A stretch of 64,000 bases of DNA. Origin: Glycine soja. Its lineage: Eukaryota > Streptophyta > Magnoliopsida > Fabales > Fabaceae. The translations under genes and the position numbers were made by a program. The notes under the pieces were generated by a model. The model searched no databases. It was not told where the DNA came from and saw nothing but the letters and a program-made list of their open reading frames with translations. Positions within the stretch are counted from its first letter, which is position 1. Every line of letters starts with the position of its first letter. Of this stretch, positions 23,136-33,661 are shown in pieces. The DNA lies in NCBI RefSeq assembly GCF_004193775.1, contig NC_041018.1, positions 30,711,940 through 30,775,939 on the forward strand, written 5' to 3'.

Positions 23136-26100
23136 ATGAACATGGAGAAAGAAGGAGGACCAGTGAACAGACCACCAATTCTGGATGGAACCAACTATGA
23201 ATACTGGAAAGCAAGGATGGTGGCCTTCCTCAAATCACTGGATAGCAGAACCTGGAAAGCTGTCATCAAAGGCTAGGAACATCCCAAGATGCTGGACACA
23301 GAAGGAAAGCCCACTGATGAATTGAAGCCAGAAGAAGACTGGACAAAAGAAGAAGACGAATTGGCACTTGGAAACTCCAAAGCCTTGAATGCCCTATTCA
23401 ATGGAGTTGACAAGAATATCTTCAGATTGATCAACACATGCACAGTTGCCAAGGATGCATGGGAGATTCTGAAAACCACTCATGAAGGAACCTCCAAAGT
23501 GAAGATGTCCAGATTGCAACTATTGGCTACAAAATTCGAAAATCTGAAGATGAAGGAGGAAGAATGCATTCATGACTTCCACATGAACATTCTTGAAATT
23601 GCCAATGCTTGCATTGCCTTGGGAGAAAGGATGACAGATGAAAAGCTGGTGAGAAAGATCCTCAGATCTTTGCCTAAGAGATTTGACATGAAAGTCACTG
23701 CAATAGAGGAGGCCCAAGACATTTGCAACATGAGAGTAGATGAACTCATTGGTTCCCTTCAAACCTTCGAGCTAGGACTCTCGGATAGGACTGAAAAGAA
23801 GAGCAAGAACCTGGCGTTCGTGTCCAATGATGAAGGAGAAGAAGATGAGTATGACCTGGATACTGATGAAGGTCTGACTAACGCAGTTGTGCTCCTTGGA
23901 AAACAGTTCAACAAAGTGCTGAAAAGAATGGACAGGAGGCAGAAACCACATGTCCGGAACATCCCTTTCGACATCAGGAAAGGTAGTGAATACCAGAAGA
24001 AGTCAGATGAAAAGCCCAGTCACAGCAAAGGAATTCAATGCCATGGGTGTGAAGGCTATGGACACATCAAAGCTGAATGTCCCACCCATCTCAAGAAGCA
24101 GAGGAAAGGACTTTCTGTATGTTGGTCTGATGATACAGAGAGTGAACAAGAAAGTGATTCTGACAGAGATGTGAATGCACTCACTGGGATATTTGAATCT
24201 GATGAAGATTCAAGTGATATTGATGTTGAAATCACTTTTGATGAGCTTGCTATATCCTATAGAGAACTATGCATCAAAAGTGAGAAGATTCTTCAGCAAG
24301 AAGCACAACTGAAGAAGATCATTGCAAATCTGGAGGCTGAGAAGGAGGCACATGAAGAGGAGATCTCTGAGCTTAAAGGAGAAATTGGTTTTCTGAACTC
24401 TAAACTGGAAAACATGACAAAATCAATAAAGATGCTGAATAAAGGCTCAAATATGCTTGATGAGGTGCTACAGCTTGGGAAGAATGTTGGAAACCAGAGA
24501 GGACTTGGATTTAATCATAAATCTGCTGGCAGAACAACCATGACAGAATTTGTTCCTGCCAAAAACAGCACTGGAGCCACGATGCCACAACATCGGTCTC
24601 GACATCATGGAACGCAGCAGAAAAAGAGCAAAAGAAAGAAGTGGAGGTGTCACTACTGTGGCAAGTATGGTCACATAAAGCCCTTTTGCTATCATCTACA
24701 TGGCCATCCACATCATGGAACTCAAAGTAGCAGCAGCGGAAGGAAGATGATGTGGGTTCCAAAACACAAGATTGTTAGTCTTGTTGTTCATACTTCACTT
24801 AGGGCATCAGCTAAGGAAGATTGGTACCTAGATAGCGGCTGTTCCAGACACATGACAGGAGTTAAAGAATTCCTGGTGAACATTGAACCTTGCTCCACTA
24901 GCTATGTGACATTTGGAGATGGCTCTAAAGGAAAGATCACTGGAATGGGAAAGCTAGTCCATGATGGACTTCCCAGTCTGAACAAAGTACTGCTGGTGAA
25001 GGGACTGACTGCAAACTTGATCAGCATCAGTCAGTTGTGTGATGAAGGATTCAATGTAAACTTCACAAAGTCAGAATGCTTGGTGACAAATGAGAAGAGT
25101 GAAGTTCTAATGAAGGGCAACAGATCAAAGGACAACTGTTACCTATGGACACCTCAAGAAACCAGTTACTCCTCCACATGTCTATCCTCCAAAGAAGATG
25201 AAGTCAAAATATGGCATCAAAGATTTGGACATCTGCACTTAAGAGGCATGAAGAAAATCATTGACAAAGGTGCTGTTAGAGGCATTCCCAATCTGAAAAT
25301 AGAAGAAGGCAGAATCTGTGGTGAATGTCAGATTGGGAAGCAAGTCAAGATGTCCCACCAGAAGCTTCAACATCAGACCACTTCCAGGGTGCTGGAACTA
25401 CTTCACATGGACTTGATGGGGCCTATGCAAGTTGAAAGCCTTGGAGGAAAGAGGTATGCCTATGTTGTTGTGGATGATTTCTCCAGATTTACCTGGGTCA
25501 ACTTTATCAGAGAGAAATCAGACACCTTTGAAGTATTCAAAGAGTTGAGTCTAAGACTTCAAAGAGAAAAAGACTGTGTCATCAAGAGAATTAGGAGTGA
25601 CCATGGCAGAGAGTTTGAAAACATCAAGTTTACTGAATTCTGCACATCTGAAGGCATCACTCATGAGTTCTCTGCAGCCATCACACCACAACAAAATGGC
25701 ATAGTTGAAAGGAAAAACAGGACTTTGCAAGAAGCTGCTAGGGTCATGCTTCATGCCAAAGAACTTCCCTATAATCTCTGGGCTGAAGCCATGAACACAG
25801 CATGCTATATCCACAACAGAGTCACACTTAGAAGAGGGACTCCAACCACACTGTATGAAATCTGGAAAGGGAGGAAGCCAACTGTCAAGCACTTCCACAT
25901 CTTTGGAAGTCCATGTTACATTTTGGCAGATAGAGAGCAAAGGAGAAAGATGGATCCCAAGAGTGATGCAGGAATATTCTTGGGATACTCTACAAACAGC
26001 AGAGCATATAGAGTATTCAATTCCAGAACCAGAACTGTGATGGAATCCATCAATGTGGTTGTTGATGATCTAACTCCAGCAAGAAAGAAGGATGTCGAAG

Positions 26101-27878
26101 ACGATGTCAGAACATCGGGAGACAATGTAGCAGATACAGCTAAAAGTTCAGAAAATGCAGAAAATGCAGAAAACTCTGATTCTGCTACAGATGAACCAAA
26201 CACCAATCAACCTGACAAGAGTCCTTCCATTAGAATCCAGAAGATGCACCCCAAGGAGCTGATTATAGGAGATCCAAACAGAGGAGTCACTACAAGATCA
26301 AGGGAGTTTGAGATTGTCTCCAATTCATGCTTTGTCTCCAAAACTGAGCCAAAGAATGTGAAAGAGGCACTGACTGATGAGTTCTGGATCAATGCTATGC
26401 AAGAAGAATTGGAGCAATTCAAAAGGAACGAAGTTTGGGAGCTAGTTCCTAGACCCGAGGGAACTAATGTGATTGGCACCAAGTGGATCTTCAAGAACAA
26501 AACCAATGAAGAAGGTGTTATAACCAGAAACAAGGCCAGACTTGTTGCTCAAGGCTACACTCAGATTGAAGGTGTAGACTTTGATGAAACTTTCGCCCCT
26601 GTTGCTAGACTTGAGTCCATCAGATTGTTACTTGGTGTAGCTTGCATCCTCAAATTCAAGCTGTACCAGATGGATGTGAAGAGCGCGTTTCTGAATGGAT
26701 ACCTGAATGAAGAAGTCTATGTGGAGCAGCCAAAGGGATTTGTAGATCCAACTCATCCAGATCATGTATACAGGCTCAAGAAGGCTCTCTATGGATTGAA
26801 GCAAGCTCCAAGAGCTTGGTATGAAAGGCTAACAGAGTTCCTTACTCAGCAAGGGTATAGGAAGAGAGGAATTGACAAGACTCTCTTTGTCAAACAAGAT
26901 GCTGAAAACTTGATGATAGCACAGATATATGTTGATGACATTGTGTTTGGAGGGATGTCGAATGAGATGCTTCGACATTTTGTCCAACAGATGCAATCTG
27001 AATTTGAGATGAGTCTTGTTGGAGAGCTGACTTATTTTCTGGGACTCCAAGTGAAGCAGATGGAAGACTCCATATTCCTCTCACAAAGCAAGTATGCAAA
27101 GAACATTGTCAAGAAATTTGGGATGGAAAATGCCAGCCATAAAAGAACACCTGCACCTACTCACTTGAAGCTGTCAAAGGATGAAGCTGGCACCAGTGTT
27201 GATCAAAGTCTGTACAGAAGCAGGATTGGGAGCTTACTATATTTAACAGCAAGCAGACCTGACATCACCTTTGCAGTAGGTGTTTGTGCAAGATATCAAG
27301 CCAATCCCAAGATAAGTCACTTGAATCAAGTAAAGAGAATTCTGAAATATGTAAATGGCACCAGTGACTATGGGATTATGTACTGTCATTGTTCAGATTC
27401 AATGCTGGTTGGATATTGTGATGCTGATTGGGCTGGAAGTGCAGATGACAGAAAAAGCACTTCTGGTGGATGTTTCTATTTGGGAAACAATCTTATTTCA
27501 TGGTTCAGCAAGAAGCAGAACTGTGTGTCCCTATCTACTGCAGAAGCAGAGTATATTGCAGCAGGAAGCAGCTGTTCACAACTAGTTTGGATGAAGCAGA
27601 TGCTGAAGGAGTACAATGTCGAACAAGATGTCATGACATTGTACTGTGACAACATGAGTGCTATTAATATTTCTAAAAATCCTGTTCAACACAGCAGAAC
27701 CAAGCACATTGACATTAGGCATCACTATATCAGAGATCTTGTTGATGATAAAGTTATCACACTGGAGCATGTTGCCACTGAGGAACAAGTAGCAGATATT
27801 TTCACAAAGGCATTGGATGCAAATCAGTTTGAAAAACTGAGGGGCAAGCTGGGCATTTGTCTGCTAGAGGAGTTATAG
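23136..27878 (+). pseudogene. gag-pol: SIRE1 gag-pol polyprotein with one premature stop
   Basis: A single frame of 1580 codons from the ATG at 23136 (a second ATG follows two codons later) to TAG at 27876-27878. A TAG at 23274-23276 interrupts it at codon 47; an open 1529-codon frame continues from the ATG at 23289. In order it has: gag with knuckles [14 protein letters not shown] (near 24041) and [14 protein letters not shown] (near 24649); protease [13 protein letters not shown] (near 24823); GAG-pre-integrase; integrase with [18 protein letters not shown] and [13 protein letters not shown] supplying D,D,E; reverse transcriptase with [27 protein letters not shown] and YVDD (near 26929); and RNase H with [14 protein letters not shown] and a terminal [12 protein letters not shown]. 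Products act in the cytoplasmic virus-like particle and, for integrase, the nucleus. Apart from the one stop all catalytic motifs are intact. Confidence 0.93.
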
Positions 27879-27884
27879 CAGTTA
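27876..27884 (+). other. Stop-codon read-through signal between pol and envelope-like ORF
   Basis: TAG-CAG-TTA fits UAG-CAR-YYA, the leaky context first known from tobacco mosaic virus and reported for SIRE1. The frame stays open after it for 69 codons to the ATG at 28086 and beyond, so suppression would give a Gag-Pol-Env-like fusion. Confidence 0.9.
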
Positions 27885-29846
27885 CTTCTATCTGAACGTG
27901 CTCAAACTTCTCACTCAACATTAATAGCACGTTCACTACTGTACCAAAACAAATTCAACCTCCGTTTCACATGTTCTCCTACATTTCTCATTCAAACTTA
28001 CATTTTCGTAGCAATCTCGTTTTCAACAGCATTCCCCAACACTTCTCAGATATTCACGAAACCACTCCCAAAGCTCTGCTTCTCCATGGCTACCTCACCA
28101 AAAGAAACCTCATCCCCTGTTTCACCCTCTGTACCATCATCTCCATCATCCTCCAAAACTCCATCAAACCAGGAACAACCTGCATTCAATATCCAACCCA
28201 TACAAATGATTCCTGGTCCAGGCCCTGTTCCTGAGAAACTGGTCCCTAAAAGACAACAGAGAGTGAAGATTTCTGAAAACCCTAGCTTTGCAACAAGCCC
28301 TAGGGAAGAAGACACTGAGATGGATAAGAAGATCCGCAGTCTTGTGAATAGCATTTTGAAAAATGCTTCTGTCCCTGATGCTGATAAAGATGTCCCAACA
28401 TCTTCCACCCCAAATGCTGAAGTCCCCTCTTCATCCAGTGAAGAGAAATCAACAGAGGAAGAGGATCAAGCCACAGAGGAGACCCCTGCACCAAGGGCAC
28501 CAGACCCTGCTCCAGGTGACCTCATTGACCTAGAAGAAGTAGAATCTGATGAGGAACCCATTGCCAAAAAGTTGGCACCTGGCATTGCAGAAAGATTACA
28601 AAGCAGAAAGGGAAAAACCCCCATTACTAGGTCTGGACGAATCAAAACTACTGCACAGAAGAAGAGCACACCAATCACTCCTACCACATCCAGATGGAGC
28701 AAAGTTGCAATCCCTTCCAAGAAGAGGAAAGAAATTTCCTCATCTGATTCTGATGATGATGTCGAACTAGATGTTCCCGACATCAAGAGAGCCAAGAAAT
28801 CAGGGAAAAAGGTGCCTGGAAATGTCCCTGATGCCCCATTGGACAACATTTCATTCCACTCCATTGGCAATGTTGAAAGGTGGAAATTTGTATATCAACG
28901 TAGACTTGCTTTAGAAAGAGAACTGGGAAGAGATGCCTTGGATTGCAAGGAGATCATGGACCTCATCAAGGCTGCTGGACTGCTGAAAACTGTCACCAAG
29001 TTGGGAGATTGTTATGAAAGTCTAGTCAGGGAATTCATTGTCAACATTCCCTCTGACATAACAAACAGAAAGAGTGATGAGTATCAGAAAGTGTTTGTCA
29101 GAGGAAAATGTATTAGATTCTCCCCTGCTGTAATCAACAAATACCTGGGCAGACCAACTGAAGGAGTGGTGGATATTGCTGTTTCTGAGCATCAAATTGC
29201 CAAGGAAATCACTGCCAAGCAAGTCCAGCATTGGCCAAAGAAAGGGAAGCTTTCTGCAGGGAAGCTAAGTGTGAAGTATGCAATCCTGCATAGGATTGGC
29301 ACTGCCAACTGGGTACCCACCAATCATACTTCCACTGTTGCCACAGGTTTGGGTAAATTTCTGTATGCTGTTGGAACCAAGTCCAAATTTAATTTTGGAA
29401 ACTATATTTTTGATCAAACTATTAAGCATTCAGAATCTTTTGCTGTCAAATTACCCATTGCCTTCCCAACTGTATTGTGTGGCATTATGTTGAGTCAACA
29501 TCCCAATATTTTAAACAACATTGACTCTGTGAAGAAGAGAGAATCTCCTCTATCCCTGCATTACAAACTGTTTGAGGGGACACATGTCCCAGACATTGTC
29601 TCGACATCAGGGAAAGCTGCTGCTTCAGGTGCTGTGTCCAAGGATGATTTGATTGCTGAACTCAAGGACACATGCAAGGTGCTGGAGGCAACCATCAAAG
29701 CCAACACAGAGAAGAAAATGGAGCTGGAACGCCTGATCAAAAGACTCTCAGACAATGGCGTTGATGATGGAGAAGCAGCTGAGGAAGAAGAAGATGCAGC
29801 AGAGGATACAGAATCAGATGATGATGATTCTGATGCCACCCCATGA
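27879..29846 (+). CDS. SIRE1 envelope-like ORF (read-through extension)
   Basis: A 655-codon frame continuous with pol after the leaky TAG; the first internal ATG is at 28086 (586 codons). The 69-codon linker contains a hydrophobic run (about 27979-28030, TFLIQTYIFVAISF) that could span a membrane. After the ATG come a Ser/Pro-rich region, acidic patches, and a PSKKRKE basic cluster near residue 210 like a nuclear-localisation signal. A globular domain follows, roughly residues 255-480 (RKSDEYQKVFVRGK, LHRIGTANWVPTNHTSTV, FAVKLPIAFPTVLCGIML), then a coiled coil and an Asp/Glu-rich tail. The globular part resembles the 'putative plant transposon protein' domain and the extra ORF of element A. 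No signal peptide is visible. The SIRE1 literature calls it envelope-like; its role is unknown. It is intact in this copy. Confidence 0.85.
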   Translation, partial: QLLLSERAQTSHSTLIARSLLYQNKFNLRFTCSPTFLIQTYIFVAISFSTAFPNTSQIFTKPLPKLCFSMATSPKETSSPVSPSVPSSPSSSKTPSNQEQPAFNIQPIQMIPGPGPVPEKLVPKRQQRVKISENPSFATSPREEDTEMDKKIRSLVNSILKNASVPDADKDVPTSSTPNAEVPSSSSEEKSTEEEDQATEETPAPRAPDPAPGDLIDLEEVESDEEPIAKKLAPGIAERLQSRKGKTPITRSGRIKTTAQKKSTPITPTTSRWSKVAIPSKKRKEISSSDSDDDVELDVPDIKRAKKSGKKVPGNVPDAPLDNISFHSIGNVERWKFVYQRRLALERELGRDALDCKEIMDLIKAAGLLKTVTKLGDCYESLVREFIVNIPSDITNRKSDEYQKVFVRGKCIRFSPAVINKYLGRPTEGVVDIAVSEHQIAKEITAKQVQHWPKKGKLSAGKLSVKYAILHRIGTANWVPTNHTSTVATGLGKFLYAVGTKSKFNFGNYIFDQTIKHSESFAVKLPIAFPTVLCGIMLSQHPNILNNIDSVKKRESPLSLHYKLFEGTHVPDIVSTSGKAAASGAVSKDDLIAELKDTCKVLEATIKANTEKKMELERLIKRLSDNGVDDGEAAEEEEDAAEDTESDDDDSDATP

Positions 29847-30334
29847 CCATCAGACCTTTATTTTCTTACTCTTACTAGCTATTGGGGCATGTCCCTTTGA
29901 ACAATTGATTGTTATTGGTCTGTAATATTTGCACATTAATTTCATGCATTCTACTTTTGCCAAATTCTGTCTAAAAAGGGGGAGTAGTATATGCATGATT
30001 TATGATTTTGAGGGGGAGTAGTATTTATACTGCTGCTGCTGATGATGATTGATGTAAGCTACTGAAACTAGTAGCTGATAGAAGATGCTGCAGTTCACAG
30101 CAGTAAGAGCATGGAGACAGGGGGAGCAGAAAGCTGATGTCACGTGAGATGTCTTGACATCCTGGAAAAGACTTGTAGATTTGCAACTTGCAGAATTTTG
30201 CTGTCACCACTACAGATACTGCTGTGCTTGATTACTCTGATAATGAAAGTTGCTGATCCCACTTGCATGACTGCTCGTCCCTGCTCAGGAAGTGTCTAAG
30301 TATGTTTTAGACAAAATTTGCCAAAGGGGGAGAT
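29847..30334 (+). other. SIRE1 3' non-coding region with four polypurine-like tracts
   Basis: GGGGGAG-type tracts lie at 29973-29984, 30011-30018, 30119-30126 and 30323-30334. The last (AAAGGGGGAGAT) directly precedes the 3' LTR and is the working polypurine tract; the others may be auxiliary. A GATGTC composite motif is at 30136-30161. No ORF. Confidence 0.85.
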
Positions 30335-31332
30335 TGTTAGTGCTTAGCTTTACTTAGTTTTAAAAGATTGGCTAAAATTTTGTTAAAACATAAGCACTTA
30401 GACAATGAAGGAAAGCTGGAGTTGCTGCACATGATGTCTAACATTATGTCAAGGAATCAGATCGGGCTGCACAATGCACAAGGCAAGATAAAATGTCAAA
30501 TGAAGAATTGAAGCTGCAGGATCCACGATGTCGGATACAATGTCCAGGACATCCTGCCCGAAAATACTGGACACATAAATCTGTTATATCTTTAACAGAT
30601 TAATGTGCAGTCAGCAACAGATTAGGAGCTCTATCTTTAGGAACGAATTAAAAGATAATTAAAGATCGAATTACAAACTTGAATAGTTTCGTTCAGGGAT
30701 TAGAGATTGAAGATAAAAACTAAAAGATAAAAATTTATCTTTTAGATCTTTAAGTGCAGATTTTTCAGGAGAATGATAGAGCTTATCCAGCGCAAGTTGT
30801 TGCAGCCCAGATACGTACACTGCTATATAAACATGAAGGCTGCACGGTTTTTTTAATCAAGTCAGAGATTGAAGAGTTATTTTGTGAGTTTTGTGACTTG
30901 AGTGTTTTGTGAGCCACCTTGATGTTACCCTAACATCAAGTGTTGGACCTGAGTGTGTAGAGTTGATCTCTATTGTTCAGAGAGCAATCTCTGATGTGTC
31001 TTTGATTTGTAAACACGGGTGAGTGATTGAGAGGGAGTGAGAGGGGCTCTCATATCTAAGAGTGGCTCTTAGGTAGAAGTTGCATGGGTAGTGGTTAGGT
31101 GAGAAGGTTGTATACAGTGGCTGTTAGATCTTCGAACTAATACTATTTTAGTGGATTTCCTCCCTGGCTTGGTAGCCCCCAGATGTAGGTGACGTTGCAC
31201 CGAACTGGGTTAACAATTCTCTTGTGTTATTTACTTGTTTAATCTGTTCATACTGTCATATACAATCTGCATGTTCTGAAGCGCGATGTCGTGACATCCT
31301 GTACGACATCTGTCCTCAGTATCAGAATTTCA
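30335..31332 (+). repeat. 3' LTR of SIRE1
   Basis: 998 bp, same length as the 5' LTR and apparently identical to it except for one base. The TATA box is at about 30824-30831. Confidence 0.95.
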
Positions 31333-31337
31333 CATTC

Positions 31338-32245
31338 TATCTTTCAATATCTTTTTTCATTTCTTTCAGAACTTTCTTATTTCATCTTCTCTTCATCTTT
31401 CTAAAATTTTTTGTTTAAAACTTTTTCTTCCAAGAAAAGTTCTTTGTTCAAAAACTTGTGCTATTCATCTTTTTCATTCCCTTCTCCCTTTGCCAAAAAG
31501 AATTCGTCAAGGACTAACCGCCTGAATTCTTTTTGTGTCTCTCTTCTCCCTTTTCCAAAAGAACGAAGGACTAACCGCCTGAATTCTTTTGTGTCTCCCT
31601 TCTCCCTTGTCAAAGAATTCAAAACAACACAGTCTGAGAATTCTTTAGATTCTTCCCTTTCCTTAAAACAAAAGATTTCAAAGGACTAACCGCCTGAGAA
31701 TTCTTTTGTTTCCCCCTTCACAAAGTTTCAAAGGACTAACCGCCTGAGAACTTTGTCTTAACACATTGGAGGGTACATCCTTTGTGGTACAAGTAGAGGG
31801 CACATCTACTTGGATTGTTGACTGAGAACAAGAGAGGGTACATCTCTTGTGGATCAATTCTAGTGGAGGGTACATCCACTAGGTTGTTCAAAGAGAACAA
31901 GGGAGGGTACATCCCTTGTGGATCTTTGCTTGTAAAAGGATTTTTACAAGGTTGAAAAGAAATCTCAAGGACCGCAGGTCGCTTAGGGACTGAATGTAGG
32001 CACGAGTTATTGTCGAACCAGTATAAAACTCTTGTGTGTTTGTCTCCTTCTTCCCTACTCTTTTAATTTCCGTTGTGCACTTTAATTCCCGCTTTTACTT
32101 TTGGTTAAGTTTCTTTTCTATACTTCATTTACTTAACAACATAGTAAAAGCCTTAGAAGAGTAAAGTTTTAATTAGTAAAGGTTTAGGAATAATTAATTC
32201 AACCCCCCCCCCTTCTTAATTATTCTGAGGCCACTTGATCCAACA
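31338..32245 (+). repeat. Solo LTR (plus), 3' part, second layer of the nest
   Basis: Continuation of the LTR begun at 21401. It ends GATCCAACA at 32245. It carries five spaced copies of ACTAACCGCCTGA (31515-31750) and five of a GAGGGTACATC-type motif (31776-31910), then the GGACTGAATGTAGGCAC, GAACCAGTATAAAACTC and C-run/GAGGCCACTTG blocks shared with element A's LTR. Together with 21401-22079 the LTR is about 1.59 kb. Confidence 0.82.
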
Positions 32246-32250
32246 CAAGC

Positions 32251-33661
32251 AACCACCGGTTCTTGAGATTTCTTTCAACCTTGTAAATCCTTTACAAGCA
32301 AGGATCCACAAGGGATGTACCCTCCCTTGTTCTCTTTGAACAACCAAGTAGATGTACCCTCCACTTGAATTGATCCCCAAGAGATGTACCCTCTCTTGTT
32401 CTCAGTTACAACAACCCAAGTAGATGTACCCTCTACTTGTACCACAAATGATGTACCCTCCAATGTGTTAAGACAAAGAATTCTCAGGCGGTTAGTCCTT
32501 TGAATCTTTGTAAGGGGAAACAAAAGATATCTCAAGCAGTTAGTCCTTTGAATTTTCTTGGAAAGGGAGAAGGGAGACACAAAAGAATTCAAGCAGTTAG
32601 TCCCTCTATTCTTTTGGAAAAGGGAGAAGAAAGACACAAAAAGAATTCACGCGATTAGTCCTTGTTGAATTCTTTTTGGCAAAGGGAGAAGAGAATGAAA
32701 AGATATAGCACACTTTTATTTTCTGCAGAATTTTCACTTGCAGAAAAACAAGGATTGGAAAATAGAAAACTTAGAAAGCTTTTTGGCAAAGGAAGAAGAA
32801 GAAAGATGAGTAGGAAAGAATTCTTAAAGAATTGTAAGGGCTGTAAAGGTTTAAAGGTTTCTCAAAGGTTGTTCGAGAAGTTGTTATGAATGCAAGTCAA
32901 GGTCTTGCTTTTATAGACTCTTCATGTCTGGTCAAGAAAACCATTGGAAGAGTTATAACCTTGAGAAAATCATGTCAAGAGTTACATCTCTTGACCTTTT
33001 ATTCAAAACTTGTCACTGGTAATCAATTACCATAATCATGTAATCGATTACACAATGCATTTTATGAAAAGATGTGACTCTTCACAATTGAATTTGAATT
33101 TTAACATTCAGATACACTGGTAATCGATTACCAATATATTGTAATCGATTACACCATTTAAAAATCATTTGGAACGTAGCAAATTCAATTAAAAAAATTT
33201 TGAAATCAAATTTTATCACTGGTAATCGATTACAGGAAACTAGTAATCGATTACCAGAGAGTAAATACTCTGGTAACTTAGAAAAATTTGAGAAAACTCT
33301 TTTGTAAAACAAAACTATGCTATGTTTAGTTTTTGAAAAATCCTTTTCAATACTTCCTTTGTGAAGTCTTGACTTGTTGCTTCTTGATTTCTTCTCTTAA
33401 ATCTTGAATTCATCTTCTCTTGAATCTTGATTCTTCTTGATGTCTTTTCTTGAATCTTGAAATCAACTTCTCTTGAATCTTGAATCTTGAAATCAACTTC
33501 TCTTGAATCTTGAATCTTCTTGATTTCTTCTAATGAATCTTGAAATTAATCTTGATCTTGAACTTGTTGACTCAATCTTGAAATCATTCTTTTGGGCATT
33601 TTGTCATTATAAAAACTACTTGATTCATACTTGATTCATCATCATGAAGCTTGCTTCTACA
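32251..33661 (-). repeat. Solo LTR (minus), 5' part, outer layer of the nest
   Basis: On the minus strand it starts TGTAGAAGCAAGC at 33661 and runs to the insertion point of the plus LTR. It has three palindrome doublets (33222/33243, 33120/33141, 33019/33040) and the same modular ACTAACCGC and GGGTACATC repeats. With 21142-21400 the LTR is about 1.67 kb, the same family as the LTR inserted in it. Confidence 0.82.

Larger units (their letters stand above)
22080..31332 (+). mobile_element. SIRE1 Ty1/copia retrotransposon, complete
   Basis: A 9253-bp element with two 998-bp LTRs, a tRNA-Met primer site, one gag-pol frame, an in-frame read-through envelope-like ORF and a polypurine tract. The target-site duplication CATTC is perfect (22075-22079 and 31333-31337). 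I see one difference between the LTRs (A versus T in the CATAWACAATC stretch near the 3' end), so the insertion is very recent. The only obvious defect is one premature TAG in gag. Assignment to SIRE1 rests on the TAG-CAG-TTA junction between pol and the extra ORF, the order of genes and the soybean context. Confidence 0.93.

Noticed and set aside
28046..28870. Minus-strand ORFs of 120 and 134 codons opposite the SIRE1 extra ORF
   Set aside because: Shadows of the Ser/Pro-rich plus-strand coding region.
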